A DNA stretch of 64,000 nt, from the NCBI GenBank assembly GCA_951812525.1, contig OX638316.1:1128506-1192505 (forward strand), given 5' to 3'. Shown here piece by piece: positions 26,743-35,056 of the stretch. The notes beneath the pieces are model-generated. The model saw only the letters and a program-made list of their open reading frames with translations, did not search any database and was not told the DNA's origin. The translations under genes were made by a program, and so were the position numbers. How positions within the stretch are numbered: position 1 is the first letter of the stretch; each line of letters opens with the position of its first letter. Origin of the DNA: an uncultured Poribacteria bacterium (GTDB taxonomy: Bacteria; Poribacteria; WGA-4E; WGA-3G).

Positions 26743-27903
26743 TTGCCTACATCATTAATACTCCCACCCACGATAATTACAGGCGCAGGTGCATCCGCGA
26801 ACGTCGGTGAGCAGGCGAAACGGCTTGGTGCAACCAACGCGCTTATCGTCACTGATCCGGGTATCGCCAAAATCGGATACGCTGATAAGATTGCCCAAAA
26901 TTTACACGCTGCTGGCATAGGCAGTACCTGCTTCTCTGATGTCACACCCGATCCAACCTTACAAAACGTACAGGACGGCTTAAAGCAATACACTGACGAA
27001 GCCTGCGACGTGATTGTGAGCATCGGTGGCGGCAGTGCTATCGACTGCGGAAAAGGCATCGCTATGAAACTGGCAAACGACGGAGATTTTGCCGATTACA
27101 TGGGTGTGGATAAGATCCCGAATCCGGGGACACCCTTTATCGCTATACCTACGACAGGTGGCACAGGCAGTGAGGTCTCTAAAGTTACCGTCATCACCGA
27201 CACCGAACGGAATGTCAAGATGATGCTCAGTAGTCCTTGTCTACTCGCATCTGTCGCCCTCGTGGATCCGTTGTTATCCCTGACAACCCCACCACACTTG
27301 ACCGCAGCAGTCGGCGTTGATGCCTTGACCCACGCAATAGAGGCTTATATCTCCAAACGCGCCCAGCCGATAACGGACGCCCTCGCCTTGAAAGCAGTTG
27401 AGATGATTTCGGGTTCACTCCGGCAAGCGTGGGCGGATGGCGAAAATGTTTCCGCGCGAACCGATATGATGATTGGGGCATCTATCGCAGGCATGGCATT
27501 CAGCAATTCATCTGTGGCTTTAGTCCACGGAATGTCCCGCCCGATTGGGGCATATTTCCACGTTCATCACGGACTATCAAATTCAGTGCTATTGTGTGAT
27601 GTAATGGCGTTCAGCGTCGTCGGTGCCCCTGCTCGTTTTGCCGATATTGCGCGCGCCATGGGTGAACCCATAGATGGATTATCTCCTATGCATCAAGCGG
27701 ACGCAGCGGTTTCTGCTGTCGAACGGCTTGTCACTGATATTCAGATGCCACGACTCGGCGAAATCGATAAGATTGACAAAGAAAAATTCGAGACTGTTGT
27801 TGAACAGATGGCAGTTGATGCCATCGCAAGTGGGAGCCCGGCTAACAACCCGAGACAGGCTACGGCGGAAGAGATTGTTTCGCTGTATTGGGAGTGTTTT
27901 TAA
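26743..27903 (+). CDS. Iron-containing alcohol dehydrogenase
   Basis: A 386-residue group III alcohol dehydrogenase. NAD-binding GGGSAIDCGKG and TTGGTGSEV are followed by metal ligands Asp193 and His197 (GVDALTHAIEAY), His262 (LVHGMSRP) and His276 (YFHVHHG). This is the same spacing as in lactaldehyde reductase FucO. The start is a TTG with AGGAA about 9 bases upstream; no ATG fits the family's N-terminus. It should reduce an aldehyde or oxidise an alcohol, plausibly from deoxy-sugar breakdown. It heads a run with a 2-hydroxyacid dehydrogenase 22 bases downstream and hydantoinase A. Confidence 0.93.
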   Translation: MPTSLILPPTIITGAGASANVGEQAKRLGATNALIVTDPGIAKIGYADKIAQNLHAAGIGSTCFSDVTPDPTLQNVQDGLKQYTDEACDVIVSIGGGSAIDCGKGIAMKLANDGDFADYMGVDKIPNPGTPFIAIPTTGGTGSEVSKVTVITDTERNVKMMLSSPCLLASVALVDPLLSLTTPPHLTAAVGVDALTHAIEAYISKRAQPITDALALKAVEMISGSLRQAWADGENVSARTDMMIGASIAGMAFSNSSVALVHGMSRPIGAYFHVHHGLSNSVLLCDVMAFSVVGAPARFADIARAMGEPIDGLSPMHQADAAVSAVERLVTDIQMPRLGEIDKIDKEKFETVVEQMAVDAIASGSPANNPRQATAEEIVSLYWECF

Positions 27904-27925
27904 AGAGCAGAAGGAATAAAAAATT

Positions 27926-28885
27926 GTGAACAGACTCAAAATTGTTGTCCCCGGTGATTCACCCCCGCAAATCCAAGGCTCACCACATCTGGAACGCCTG
28001 AAACCCCACGGCGATGTCGTTGTCTACACTGACCGGCCCGAAACTGGCGAAGAACAGATTCGTCGCGCTGCAGATGCGGATATTCTCATCAATTCGCGTG
28101 GACTCGTCAAGTGGCCAGCAGAATTGCTTCAGCAACTCCCTCAACTTAAGTTAATCTCGCTCTGCTCCATCGGTACCGATATGATTGGACTTGATGAGGC
28201 GGAGAAGCGTGGCATTACCGTTTGCAACCAACCCGGACGGACTGCTCCCGTTGTCGCCGAACACGGATTCGGACTGATGTTTGGGCTTGCTAAACGATCA
28301 GCATTCCTGACGGCATCTATGAAAGCAGGCGGCTGGCCCCGCATGGACAATGTCTACCTTCAGGGAAAAACCTTAGGGATTATAGGCACTGGACACATCG
28401 GTGCTGAGATGGCACGTCTTGGTCGAGCAATCGGAATGAATGTTATCGCCTGGACGTATCATCCATCAGAAGCACGCGCACAGGAATTAGGGGTTCAGTT
28501 TGTTTCTCTGGACGAATTGCTTCAAACTGCTGATGTCGTCAGTCTCCACGTCAGGCTGACTGAGGAAAGTCATCACCTTATCGGTGAACGCCAACTCACC
28601 GCAATGAAACCCGGCGCGCTTCTAATCAATGTCGCACGCGGTGGTGTGATCGATACCGATGCGTTGATTGGTGCCTTGAACAGCGGACACCTCGGCGGTG
28701 CTGCTATTGATGTCTATGATCAAGAACCACTCCCTGCAGACCATCCGCTTTTAATGTGCGAACAGGTAATTCTAACACCGCATTGTGCCGATATGACCCC
28801 CGAAGGTGTTGAACTCCTTAACGAAGGTGCTGTTGACAATATTATCGCCTTCTTGGAAGGTGCTCCCCAAAACGTAGTCGTTTAA
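27926..28885 (+). CDS. D-2-hydroxyacid dehydrogenase (NAD-binding)
   Basis: A 319-residue D-isomer-specific 2-hydroxyacid dehydrogenase. The nucleotide loop is GIIGTGHIGAEMARLG near 150. The catalytic Arg lies in NVARGGVID near 238, Glu in DQEPLP near 267 and His in LTPHCADM near 286. The N-terminal domain resembles that of phosphoglycerate or glyoxylate reductases but lacks the ACT domain of SerA. The start is GTG with AAGGA 10 bases upstream. It is co-oriented with the Fe-alcohol dehydrogenase and may reduce a keto acid such as glyoxylate or hydroxypyruvate. Confidence 0.9.
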   Translation: MNRLKIVVPGDSPPQIQGSPHLERLKPHGDVVVYTDRPETGEEQIRRAADADILINSRGLVKWPAELLQQLPQLKLISLCSIGTDMIGLDEAEKRGITVCNQPGRTAPVVAEHGFGLMFGLAKRSAFLTASMKAGGWPRMDNVYLQGKTLGIIGTGHIGAEMARLGRAIGMNVIAWTYHPSEARAQELGVQFVSLDELLQTADVVSLHVRLTEESHHLIGERQLTAMKPGALLINVARGGVIDTDALIGALNSGHLGGAAIDVYDQEPLPADHPLLMCEQVILTPHCADMTPEGVELLNEGAVDNIIAFLEGAPQNVVV

Positions 28886-28921
28886 ACTGCAAATATACAT
28901 CCACTGCTCTCAACGAAAAAG

Positions 28922-30985
28922 ATGCCCAAACAGGAAGTCATTGCAAAAACAGCGAAAAAAATTGGTGTTGATACCGGTGGCACCTTCACCGATATCGTGA
29001 TGCAGACTAACGGCACGTTGCTCACGCACAAAGTCCTGTCCACACCCCGAAATCCTGCACACGCCGTTATACAAGGTGTAGGTGAAATTTTGCGGATGCA
29101 TAACACCGATACTGAACAGGTGGAGATTGTCCACGGGTCAACGGTAGCGACGAACGCCCTTCTCGAACGTAGGGGTGCGCGTATCGCCCTCGTCACAACG
29201 AAAGGCTTTGAAGACATCTTGGAGATCGGTAGACAGGCACGTCCAAATCTTTACGATTTCTTCGTGGAACGTCCAGCACCGCTCGTTCCCGCTGACAGAC
29301 GCTTCGGTATCTCAGAACGGACACTGCATACAGGTGAGATCCAAACTGAAATCGAATTAAGCGAGTTGGATGCACTCGCCAGACAACTCGCCACGTTGGA
29401 ACTTGATGCTATCGCAATCTGTTTCCTTTTTGCCTACGTCAACCCACAAAACGAACAGATTGTTGCGGAACACCTCATATCACGACTGGAGATACCAGTT
29501 TCTTGCTCACACGATGTCCTACCGGAATACCGAGAGTATGCCCGTTTCAGCACTACTGTTGCGAACGCTTACATCCGCCCCACCTTGGAGCGACATCTCT
29601 CTACACTGATAGAATCGAAACAATTCCCAGCGTCGTTCCGCTTGATGCTATCCAACGGAGGCAGTGTTTCCGCGAGGTATTTTGAATCCGCCGGCATCCG
29701 CACTGTGCTTTCGGGTCCCGCTGGCGGTGTTCTCGGCGCGTATCAGATCGCCAAAACCGCAGACTATGATCAGATCATCACATTTGATATGGGTGGCACT
29801 TCAACAGATGTGAGCCTCTGCAATAACGGTATCTCGCTCACAACGGAAAGCACGATTAGCGGACTCCCGATTAAGGTGCCACTGATCGACATCCACACCG
29901 TCGGCGCAGGTGGAGGCTCGATAGCAACTGTTGATACTGGTGGTGCGCTACGCGTGGGACCGGAGAGTGCTGGAGCAGATCCGGGTCCAATCTGTTACGG
30001 AAATAATGGTGAGGACATCACAGTAACCGATGCAAACCTGTTCTTAGGACGTATCGCGGCGACACAGTTCTTGGACGGTGCAATGTCTCTCGACACCTAT
30101 AAACCTCGCATACACATTGAAAAATTCGCAGCGCATCTCGGTATCTCACCTTTACAAGCCGCAGACGGTATACTCAAAGTCGCCAATGCAGCCATGGAAC
30201 GCGCCATTAAAGTCATCTCCGTCGAACGCGGGTTTGATACGCGTGATTTCACGCTCGTCTCCTTCGGCGGTGCGGGTGGCTTACACGCCGCATTTATGGC
30301 AGAGAACCTCGGCATTGAAACAATCCTGATTCCACCAAACGGCGGTCTACTCTCTGCCCACGGAATGCTGTTTGCAGACGTCATCAAAGACTACTCGCAG
30401 ACAGTGCTATGGCAGCTTGAGAAACGCAGCGACGAAAATCTTGTCCAAGCGTTAAACGCCGGATTCGACGCGCTCCTAACTCGCGCTGAAAACGAGATGA
30501 AACCAGAAGGATTCATGCCAGATCAACTTAAAGTCAATCGCTCACTCGATATGCGGTATGCGGGGCAATCTTATGAGTTAAATATCCCTTATGGTGTGGC
30601 AACGAACGCTTCTGGAGGCGAGATACAGACGCTTGTTGAGAAATTCCACGCCGCGCATGCCCAACGATTCGGGTACGCCCGAACCGATGCCCCAGTGGAG
30701 GTGGTGAACCTCCGTCTCACAACCACCGGGGAAACCGATAAACCTCCCATCCAACCGATGCCGCTTTCTGATGCCGACGCTTCCGAGGCATGTGTCGCCC
30801 AAACCCCTGTTATCTTTGAGAACGAAGCACTCCCCACCGATTTCTACCGTCGCGAAGCGTTGCGTCCGGGCAATCGAATTGCCGGGCCTGCGATTGTCAC
30901 AGAATTTAGCGCGACGACTGTAATACCTCCGAATTTCTCCGCCGTTGTTGATGCTTATCAGAATCTTATCTTGACGCAAAAATAA
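28922..30985 (+). CDS. hyuA: Hydantoinase/oxoprolinase subunit A
   Basis: A 687-residue ATP-dependent amidohydrolase subunit of the N-methylhydantoinase A/5-oxoprolinase family. The N-terminal actin-like phosphate motif is GVDTGGTFTDIV, followed by VHGSTVATNALLERRGA. The second ATPase part shows FDMGGTSTDVSL and the metal-rich HTVGAGGGSIA and GPESAGADPGPICYG. The C-terminal part includes FGGAGGLHA and PPNGGLLSAHGM. It would open a cyclic amide such as a hydantoin or 5-oxoproline. The usual partner hyuB is absent from the neighbourhood; after the stop come a promoter and a dehydratase gene. Confidence 0.92.
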   Translation: MPKQEVIAKTAKKIGVDTGGTFTDIVMQTNGTLLTHKVLSTPRNPAHAVIQGVGEILRMHNTDTEQVEIVHGSTVATNALLERRGARIALVTTKGFEDILEIGRQARPNLYDFFVERPAPLVPADRRFGISERTLHTGEIQTEIELSELDALARQLATLELDAIAICFLFAYVNPQNEQIVAEHLISRLEIPVSCSHDVLPEYREYARFSTTVANAYIRPTLERHLSTLIESKQFPASFRLMLSNGGSVSARYFESAGIRTVLSGPAGGVLGAYQIAKTADYDQIITFDMGGTSTDVSLCNNGISLTTESTISGLPIKVPLIDIHTVGAGGGSIATVDTGGALRVGPESAGADPGPICYGNNGEDITVTDANLFLGRIAATQFLDGAMSLDTYKPRIHIEKFAAHLGISPLQAADGILKVANAAMERAIKVISVERGFDTRDFTLVSFGGAGGLHAAFMAENLGIETILIPPNGGLLSAHGMLFADVIKDYSQTVLWQLEKRSDENLVQALNAGFDALLTRAENEMKPEGFMPDQLKVNRSLDMRYAGQSYELNIPYGVATNASGGEIQTLVEKFHAAHAQRFGYARTDAPVEVVNLRLTTTGETDKPPIQPMPLSDADASEACVAQTPVIFENEALPTDFYRREALRPGNRIAGPAIVTEFSATTVIPPNFSAVVDAYQNLILTQK

Positions 30986-31001
30986 CCAATCCCAAATTCT
31001 T

Positions 31002-31030
31002 TTGACACGTCACACTCGGTTTGCTATACT
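31002..31030 (+). promoter_or_regulatory. Strong sigma-70-like promoter
   Basis: TTGACA (31002-31007), 17 bases, TATACT (31025-31030). It lies 17 bases after the hyuA stop and should serve the mannonate-dehydratase-like gene through a leader of about 240 bases. Confidence 0.75.
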
Positions 31031-31107
31031 TTCAACATTGCAAAATTGTCGGTAGACGCGTCCTGAGTCGTAAGACCATCCGATGACCTGAGCATGTACT
31101 GAGTATT

Positions 31108-31233
31108 TATGGTAAAACCTACAAATAAATGGACATCTTTGTAGCATAAACTGTTAGTTTCTGCCAGTGTGAATGCTCATTAGTGGCATTCACACTCTTT
31201 AAGAATGTCCAATTAATTCTAATATCTACCATA
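31108..31233. repeat. Imperfect palindromic element in a leader (MITE-like)
   Basis: The left end TATGGTA...AATGGACAT (about 31108-31136) matches the reverse complement of the right end (about 31205-31233) at 22 of 29 positions. A perfect 10-bp hairpin, GTGTGAATGC/GCATTCACAC (31167-31176, 31186-31195), followed by TCTTT, lies inside. It may be a small mobile element or a leader attenuator. Confidence 0.55.
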
Positions 31234-31279
31234 GATGGTTTTCGCGTTAAATTATTTCGGAACACAAGACAGGAGAATT

Positions 31280-32479
31280 ATGGCTTTGAAAATTACAGAC
31301 GTTAAAACTATCCTGACAGCACCTAATGGCACTCGGCTCGTCGTTGTTAAGATTGAAACGAGTGAACCGGGCTTATACGGAATCGGTTGTGCTACATTCA
31401 CACAACGTCCGCTCGCCGTGGCAACAGCAGTTGATGAATATCTCAAACCTTTCCTCGTCGGAAAAGACCCAGCGAACATAGAGGACATCTTCCAGACCAG
31501 TTTTGTCAGTTCCTATTGGCGGAACGGACCCGTGCTGAACAATGCCCTCAGTGGCGTGGATATTGCGCTATGGGACATCATGGGCAAACGCGCCAATATG
31601 CCGGTCTATCAACTGCTCGGTGGCAAATGCCGTGAAGCTGCAACGCTCTACGCACACGCAGGTGGAAACACTTTCGAGGAGGTAGAGGAAAATATCCGTC
31701 GTTATATGGAACAAGGTTATCGCTATGTCCGATCACAGGTAGCGATACCGGGCTACTCGACTTATGGTGCTGGTCGCGGAAGGCGGAGTTCTCCTGCTTT
31801 TGAACCGACCCCTTATGTTAACACCGTCATCAAACTTTTCGAGCATCTACGGACACAACTCGGGGATGAGGTAGAACTCCTCCACGACGTGCATGAACGC
31901 ATCCCACCTATACAGGCGATTAATCTCGCCAAAGGACTGGAGCCGTATAACCTTTTCTTCCTTGAAGACCCGTTCGCACCAGAGGACGTTGATTATTTCC
32001 AACTGATGCGCCAGCAGACAAGCATTCCTATCGCGATGGGAGAATTGTTCAATAACCCCAATGAGTACGTCCACCTTATTAAGGACCGACTCATCGACTT
32101 CATCCGAGTGCATATCTCGCAAATCGGTGGCATCAGCCCTGCGCGTAAACTCGCCGCGTTCTGCGAATTCTTCGGCATCCGCACCGCCTGGCACGGACCT
32201 GGTGATGTTTCTCCAGTCGGGCATGCTGCCAACGTTGCTTTGGATCTGGCGTGCTACAACTTCGGCATTCAAGAGCAACACGTCTTCGGTGAGAACACTA
32301 AAGAGGTTTTCCCCGGTTGTCCTGAAATTCGAGACGGCTGTTTTTGGGCAACTGAGGCACCTGGACTCGGTATCGATATAAACGAAGAACTCGCCGCAAG
32401 ATTCCCGTTTCCAGAAGATCCGCTCAACGGTGGTTGGGCACCCGTGCGTCGGATGGACGGCACGGTTATCCGACCTTAG
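31280..32479 (+). CDS. D-mannonate dehydratase/RspA-type enolase-superfamily enzyme
   Basis: A 399-residue enzyme. Metal and acid-base residues are visible as Asp203 and His205 (HDVHER), Glu229 (FLEDPF), Glu255 (MGELFNNP), His305 and Asp309 (AWHGPGDVSP) and Glu332 (FGIQEQ). Arg151 and Tyr159 are in the VRSQVAIPGYS segment. This pattern is typical of the ManD/RspA group, which dehydrates D-mannonate or other sugar acids and includes low-activity members. The C-terminal GGWAPVRRMDGTVIRP also fits. The start is ATG 31280 with AGGAG 4 bases upstream; a 15-codon upstream extension is repeat-derived. Likely part of uronate breakdown. Confidence 0.9.
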   Translation: MALKITDVKTILTAPNGTRLVVVKIETSEPGLYGIGCATFTQRPLAVATAVDEYLKPFLVGKDPANIEDIFQTSFVSSYWRNGPVLNNALSGVDIALWDIMGKRANMPVYQLLGGKCREAATLYAHAGGNTFEEVEENIRRYMEQGYRYVRSQVAIPGYSTYGAGRGRRSSPAFEPTPYVNTVIKLFEHLRTQLGDEVELLHDVHERIPPIQAINLAKGLEPYNLFFLEDPFAPEDVDYFQLMRQQTSIPIAMGELFNNPNEYVHLIKDRLIDFIRVHISQIGGISPARKLAAFCEFFGIRTAWHGPGDVSPVGHAANVALDLACYNFGIQEQHVFGENTKEVFPGCPEIRDGCFWATEAPGLGIDINEELAARFPFPEDPLNGGWAPVRRMDGTVIRP

Positions 32480-32519
32480 TCAGGAACTAATAAAGCTGTC
32501 TCTTGTAGTTGTTAAAAAT

Positions 32520-34208
32520 ATGAAACGTATCGTTTGTGTCGCTTTCGCACTCTGGACAAACTTCATACACGCAGAGATTCAGTTTACACGTGTGACTGAC
32601 GAAACCGGTATCCAATTCCGCCACTTTAGCGGCGCGACCGGTGCAAAGTACCTCCCTGAGACGATGGGCGGTGGTGCTGCCTTCTTCGATTACGATAACG
32701 ATAATGCTCCCGATCTTTATTTCGTCAACGGGGCACCTCTCACTGAAAACACAAAAGACGTGCAGCCCACAAATCGGCTCTATCGGAATAGTGGGAAAGG
32801 CACCTTCGTCGATGTAACAGAAGAAGCAGGCGTCGGTAATACTGACTATGGCATCGGCTGTTGTGTCGCAGATTACAACAACGACGGCAACCGAGATCTG
32901 TTTATCACCAACTTCGGGCATAATGTTCTCTACCGAAACAACGGCGACGGCTCCTTTACCAACGTAACACACGCTACCGGCACTATCGACGAACCGTGCT
33001 TCTCAACCGGTTGTGCTTTTGCTGATTACAATAATGACGGTTGGTTGGATCTGGTTGTTGTGAACTATGTCCTAACCGACTTAGAGACAACACCTGATTG
33101 CACACAAAACGGGATACCGGCGTATTGCCGTCCAGAAGATTTTGCTCCAGCACCGGATGTATTTTATGAAAATAATGGTGACGGCACGTTCACCGATGTA
33201 ACCCAGAAGGCTGGAATCACTGCACTCGGCAGAGGGCTTGGCGCAATCTGGACGGATGTTGATAACGACGGTTGGGTTGACCTTTACATCGCTAACGATC
33301 GCGAAGCCAATTTTCTGTATCATAACAACGGCGACGGCACATTTACGGAAGTTGGCGAATTGCACGGGATCGCACGTAATGAACACGGCGACACAGAGAG
33401 CAGCATGGGTATCGATACCGCAGATTACGATAACGATGGTGATTTTGATGTAATCCTCACCCACTATCAAGCCGAAACAAATACGCTCTACCAGAACGAC
33501 GGCAACGGTATTTTCTGGGATGTCACTGCACAAAGTCGTTTGAGTGAACCGACGCTCCTACCGTTGGCATGGGGCACTGGCTTTGTCGATTTGGATAACG
33601 ACGGTTGGCTTGACCTGTTTTTTGCTAACGGCCACCTCCACGATAATATCGAAGCACTCGAAGAGGTCGGAACCTACAAACAACGGAACCAACTCTTTCA
33701 TAACCAACGGAACGGCGCATATACTGATATTTCTGATATATCTGGCGAAGGTATGTTAATTGAGAAATCCAGCCGCGGTGCGGTTTTTGGGGATTACGAT
33801 AACGATGGGGACCTTGACATTCTCGTGATGAATATTGACGATACACCCGACCTACTCAGGAACGACACGCCATCGGTTCATCACTGGTTACGCATTAATC
33901 TCATCGGGTCTTTTAATACCAAGTTTACGGTTGGCAAGTTCCACCGAAAAGGATCAAATCGCGATGGACTCGGTGCAAGGGTGATACTCCAGCTCGGTGA
34001 CACACGTCTACTCAGAGAAATAAAAAGTGGGGCGAGTTATCTTTCTCAAAATTCAAATCAACTCTTGATTGGGTTAGGTGCAGCAGACAAGGTTGACCGA
34101 CTCGTTATCCACTGGCAGAACGGCGTTCAGGACGAAATCGAAAACGTTCAATGTAATCAATGGTTGACAATTCAAGAAGGAAAGGGTATTATATCGCGCA
34201 AACGCTAA
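32520..34208 (+). CDS. Secreted FG-GAP/ASPIC-UnbV (CRTAC1-like) protein
   Basis: A 562-residue exported protein with signal peptide MKRIVCVAFALWTNFIHA. It carries about seven FG-GAP repeats with calcium loops (DYDNDNAPDLYF, DYNNDGNRDLF, DYNNDGWLDLV, DVDNDGWVDLY, DYDNDGDFD, DLDNDGWLDLF, DYDNDGDLD). An ASPIC/UnbV C-terminus (NRDGLGARVILQLG, LVIHWQNGVQDE) follows. Unlike the homologue at 15793-17625 it has no FlgD-like sorting domain. The 30 codons before the chosen ATG overlap the preceding gene and do not look like a leader peptide. Probably periplasmic or released; the ligand is unknown. Confidence 0.87.
   Translation: MKRIVCVAFALWTNFIHAEIQFTRVTDETGIQFRHFSGATGAKYLPETMGGGAAFFDYDNDNAPDLYFVNGAPLTENTKDVQPTNRLYRNSGKGTFVDVTEEAGVGNTDYGIGCCVADYNNDGNRDLFITNFGHNVLYRNNGDGSFTNVTHATGTIDEPCFSTGCAFADYNNDGWLDLVVVNYVLTDLETTPDCTQNGIPAYCRPEDFAPAPDVFYENNGDGTFTDVTQKAGITALGRGLGAIWTDVDNDGWVDLYIANDREANFLYHNNGDGTFTEVGELHGIARNEHGDTESSMGIDTADYDNDGDFDVILTHYQAETNTLYQNDGNGIFWDVTAQSRLSEPTLLPLAWGTGFVDLDNDGWLDLFFANGHLHDNIEALEEVGTYKQRNQLFHNQRNGAYTDISDISGEGMLIEKSSRGAVFGDYDNDGDLDILVMNIDDTPDLLRNDTPSVHHWLRINLIGSFNTKFTVGKFHRKGSNRDGLGARVILQLGDTRLLREIKSGASYLSQNSNQLLIGLGAADKVDRLVIHWQNGVQDEIENVQCNQWLTIQEGKGIISRKR
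34164..34192 (+). promoter_or_regulatory. Promoter inside the FG-GAP gene's 3' end
   Basis: TTGACA (34164-34169), 17 bases, TATTAT (34187-34192), about 60 bases before the LamG gene start. Confidence 0.6.
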
Positions 34209-34251
34209 GTGTTCTGGCATAGTTCAGTCTGTTTCATTTGGAGGAAACTCA

Positions 34252-35052
34252 ATGAATAAAAGACTTGTTATTGCTATTTTTAGTCTTGCAGCAGTAATTG
34301 TGCTTGTTGCAAGCCCGTATACATCGGCGAAAATTGATCCAGAAACCGTTGTTGGAATGTGGCTATTTGAAGAGGGCGCTGGCGATGTCGCTAAAGACAC
34401 TTCCGAGGCTGGAAACGATGGTGACATTGTGGGACCCAAGAAGTGGAAAGATGGAAAATTCGGGAAGGCACTGGAATTTGACGGCAATAGTGTCTATGTA
34501 CAGGTAGAAGCCAACGACAGCATTATTCTCGAAGAGCTAACGATCGTTGCATGGGCAAACTTAGAGCCATCCCAAGGCACGCGTTGGCAGTCGATTATGA
34601 TGCGTGGTCAGAACCCACGTAATTATTTATTGTGTGTGGATAGGGACAGTCAAAAACTTCAGCTGAGCATTACCAAAGGCGCACCTGGGGCATGGGGAGG
34701 TCCGATTGAAGGTCCTGTCATCACAGGTGACGGATGGCATCACCTCGCCGGGGTTATCGGCGAAAAAGCGGGGCTCGCTATCTACACCGATGGTGAGGCA
34801 GTCGGTAAACAACCCTATGCTAAGCCGAGCCTTGATGCTGTCCCTACTCGGATGCGGATTGGCGACGGATCAGATGGTGGACATCAGTGTGAAGGCTTGC
34901 TTGATGAAGTGGCACTGTTCAACGTTGCCCTTGAACAGGACGACATCAAAACCATCATGGAAGATGGTCTTGAAAGCGCAACTGGCTTGTTGGCAGTGGA
35001 ACCCGAAAGTAAGTTGACAACAGTATGGGGGAAACTGAAAATCGGCTTATAG
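34252..35052 (+). CDS. Secreted LamG-domain protein
   Basis: A 266-residue exported protein with signal peptide ending PYTSA. Residues about 35-225 are a concanavalin-A/LamG sandwich (GMWLFEEGAGDVAKDTSEAGNDG, GKFGKALEFDG, ELTIVAWAN, DGWHHLAGVI, YTDGEAVG, LLDEVALFNVAL). This fold is common in surface carbohydrate-binding proteins. It ends with VEPESKLTTVWGKLK plus IGL, the tail also seen at the end of 15007-15777 and before the sorting domain of 15793-17625. GGAGG lies 6 bases before the ATG. The gene converges with a TPR gene 4 bases beyond its stop. Confidence 0.85.
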   Translation: MNKRLVIAIFSLAAVIVLVASPYTSAKIDPETVVGMWLFEEGAGDVAKDTSEAGNDGDIVGPKKWKDGKFGKALEFDGNSVYVQVEANDSIILEELTIVAWANLEPSQGTRWQSIMMRGQNPRNYLLCVDRDSQKLQLSITKGAPGAWGGPIEGPVITGDGWHHLAGVIGEKAGLAIYTDGEAVGKQPYAKPSLDAVPTRMRIGDGSDGGHQCEGLLDEVALFNVALEQDDIKTIMEDGLESATGLLAVEPESKLTTVWGKLKIGL

Positions 35053-35056
35053 TGTC

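Noticed and set aside
28922-30985. hyuB partner for hydantoinase A
   Set aside because: The next gene after hyuA is an enolase-superfamily dehydratase with its own promoter; no subunit B is in the window.
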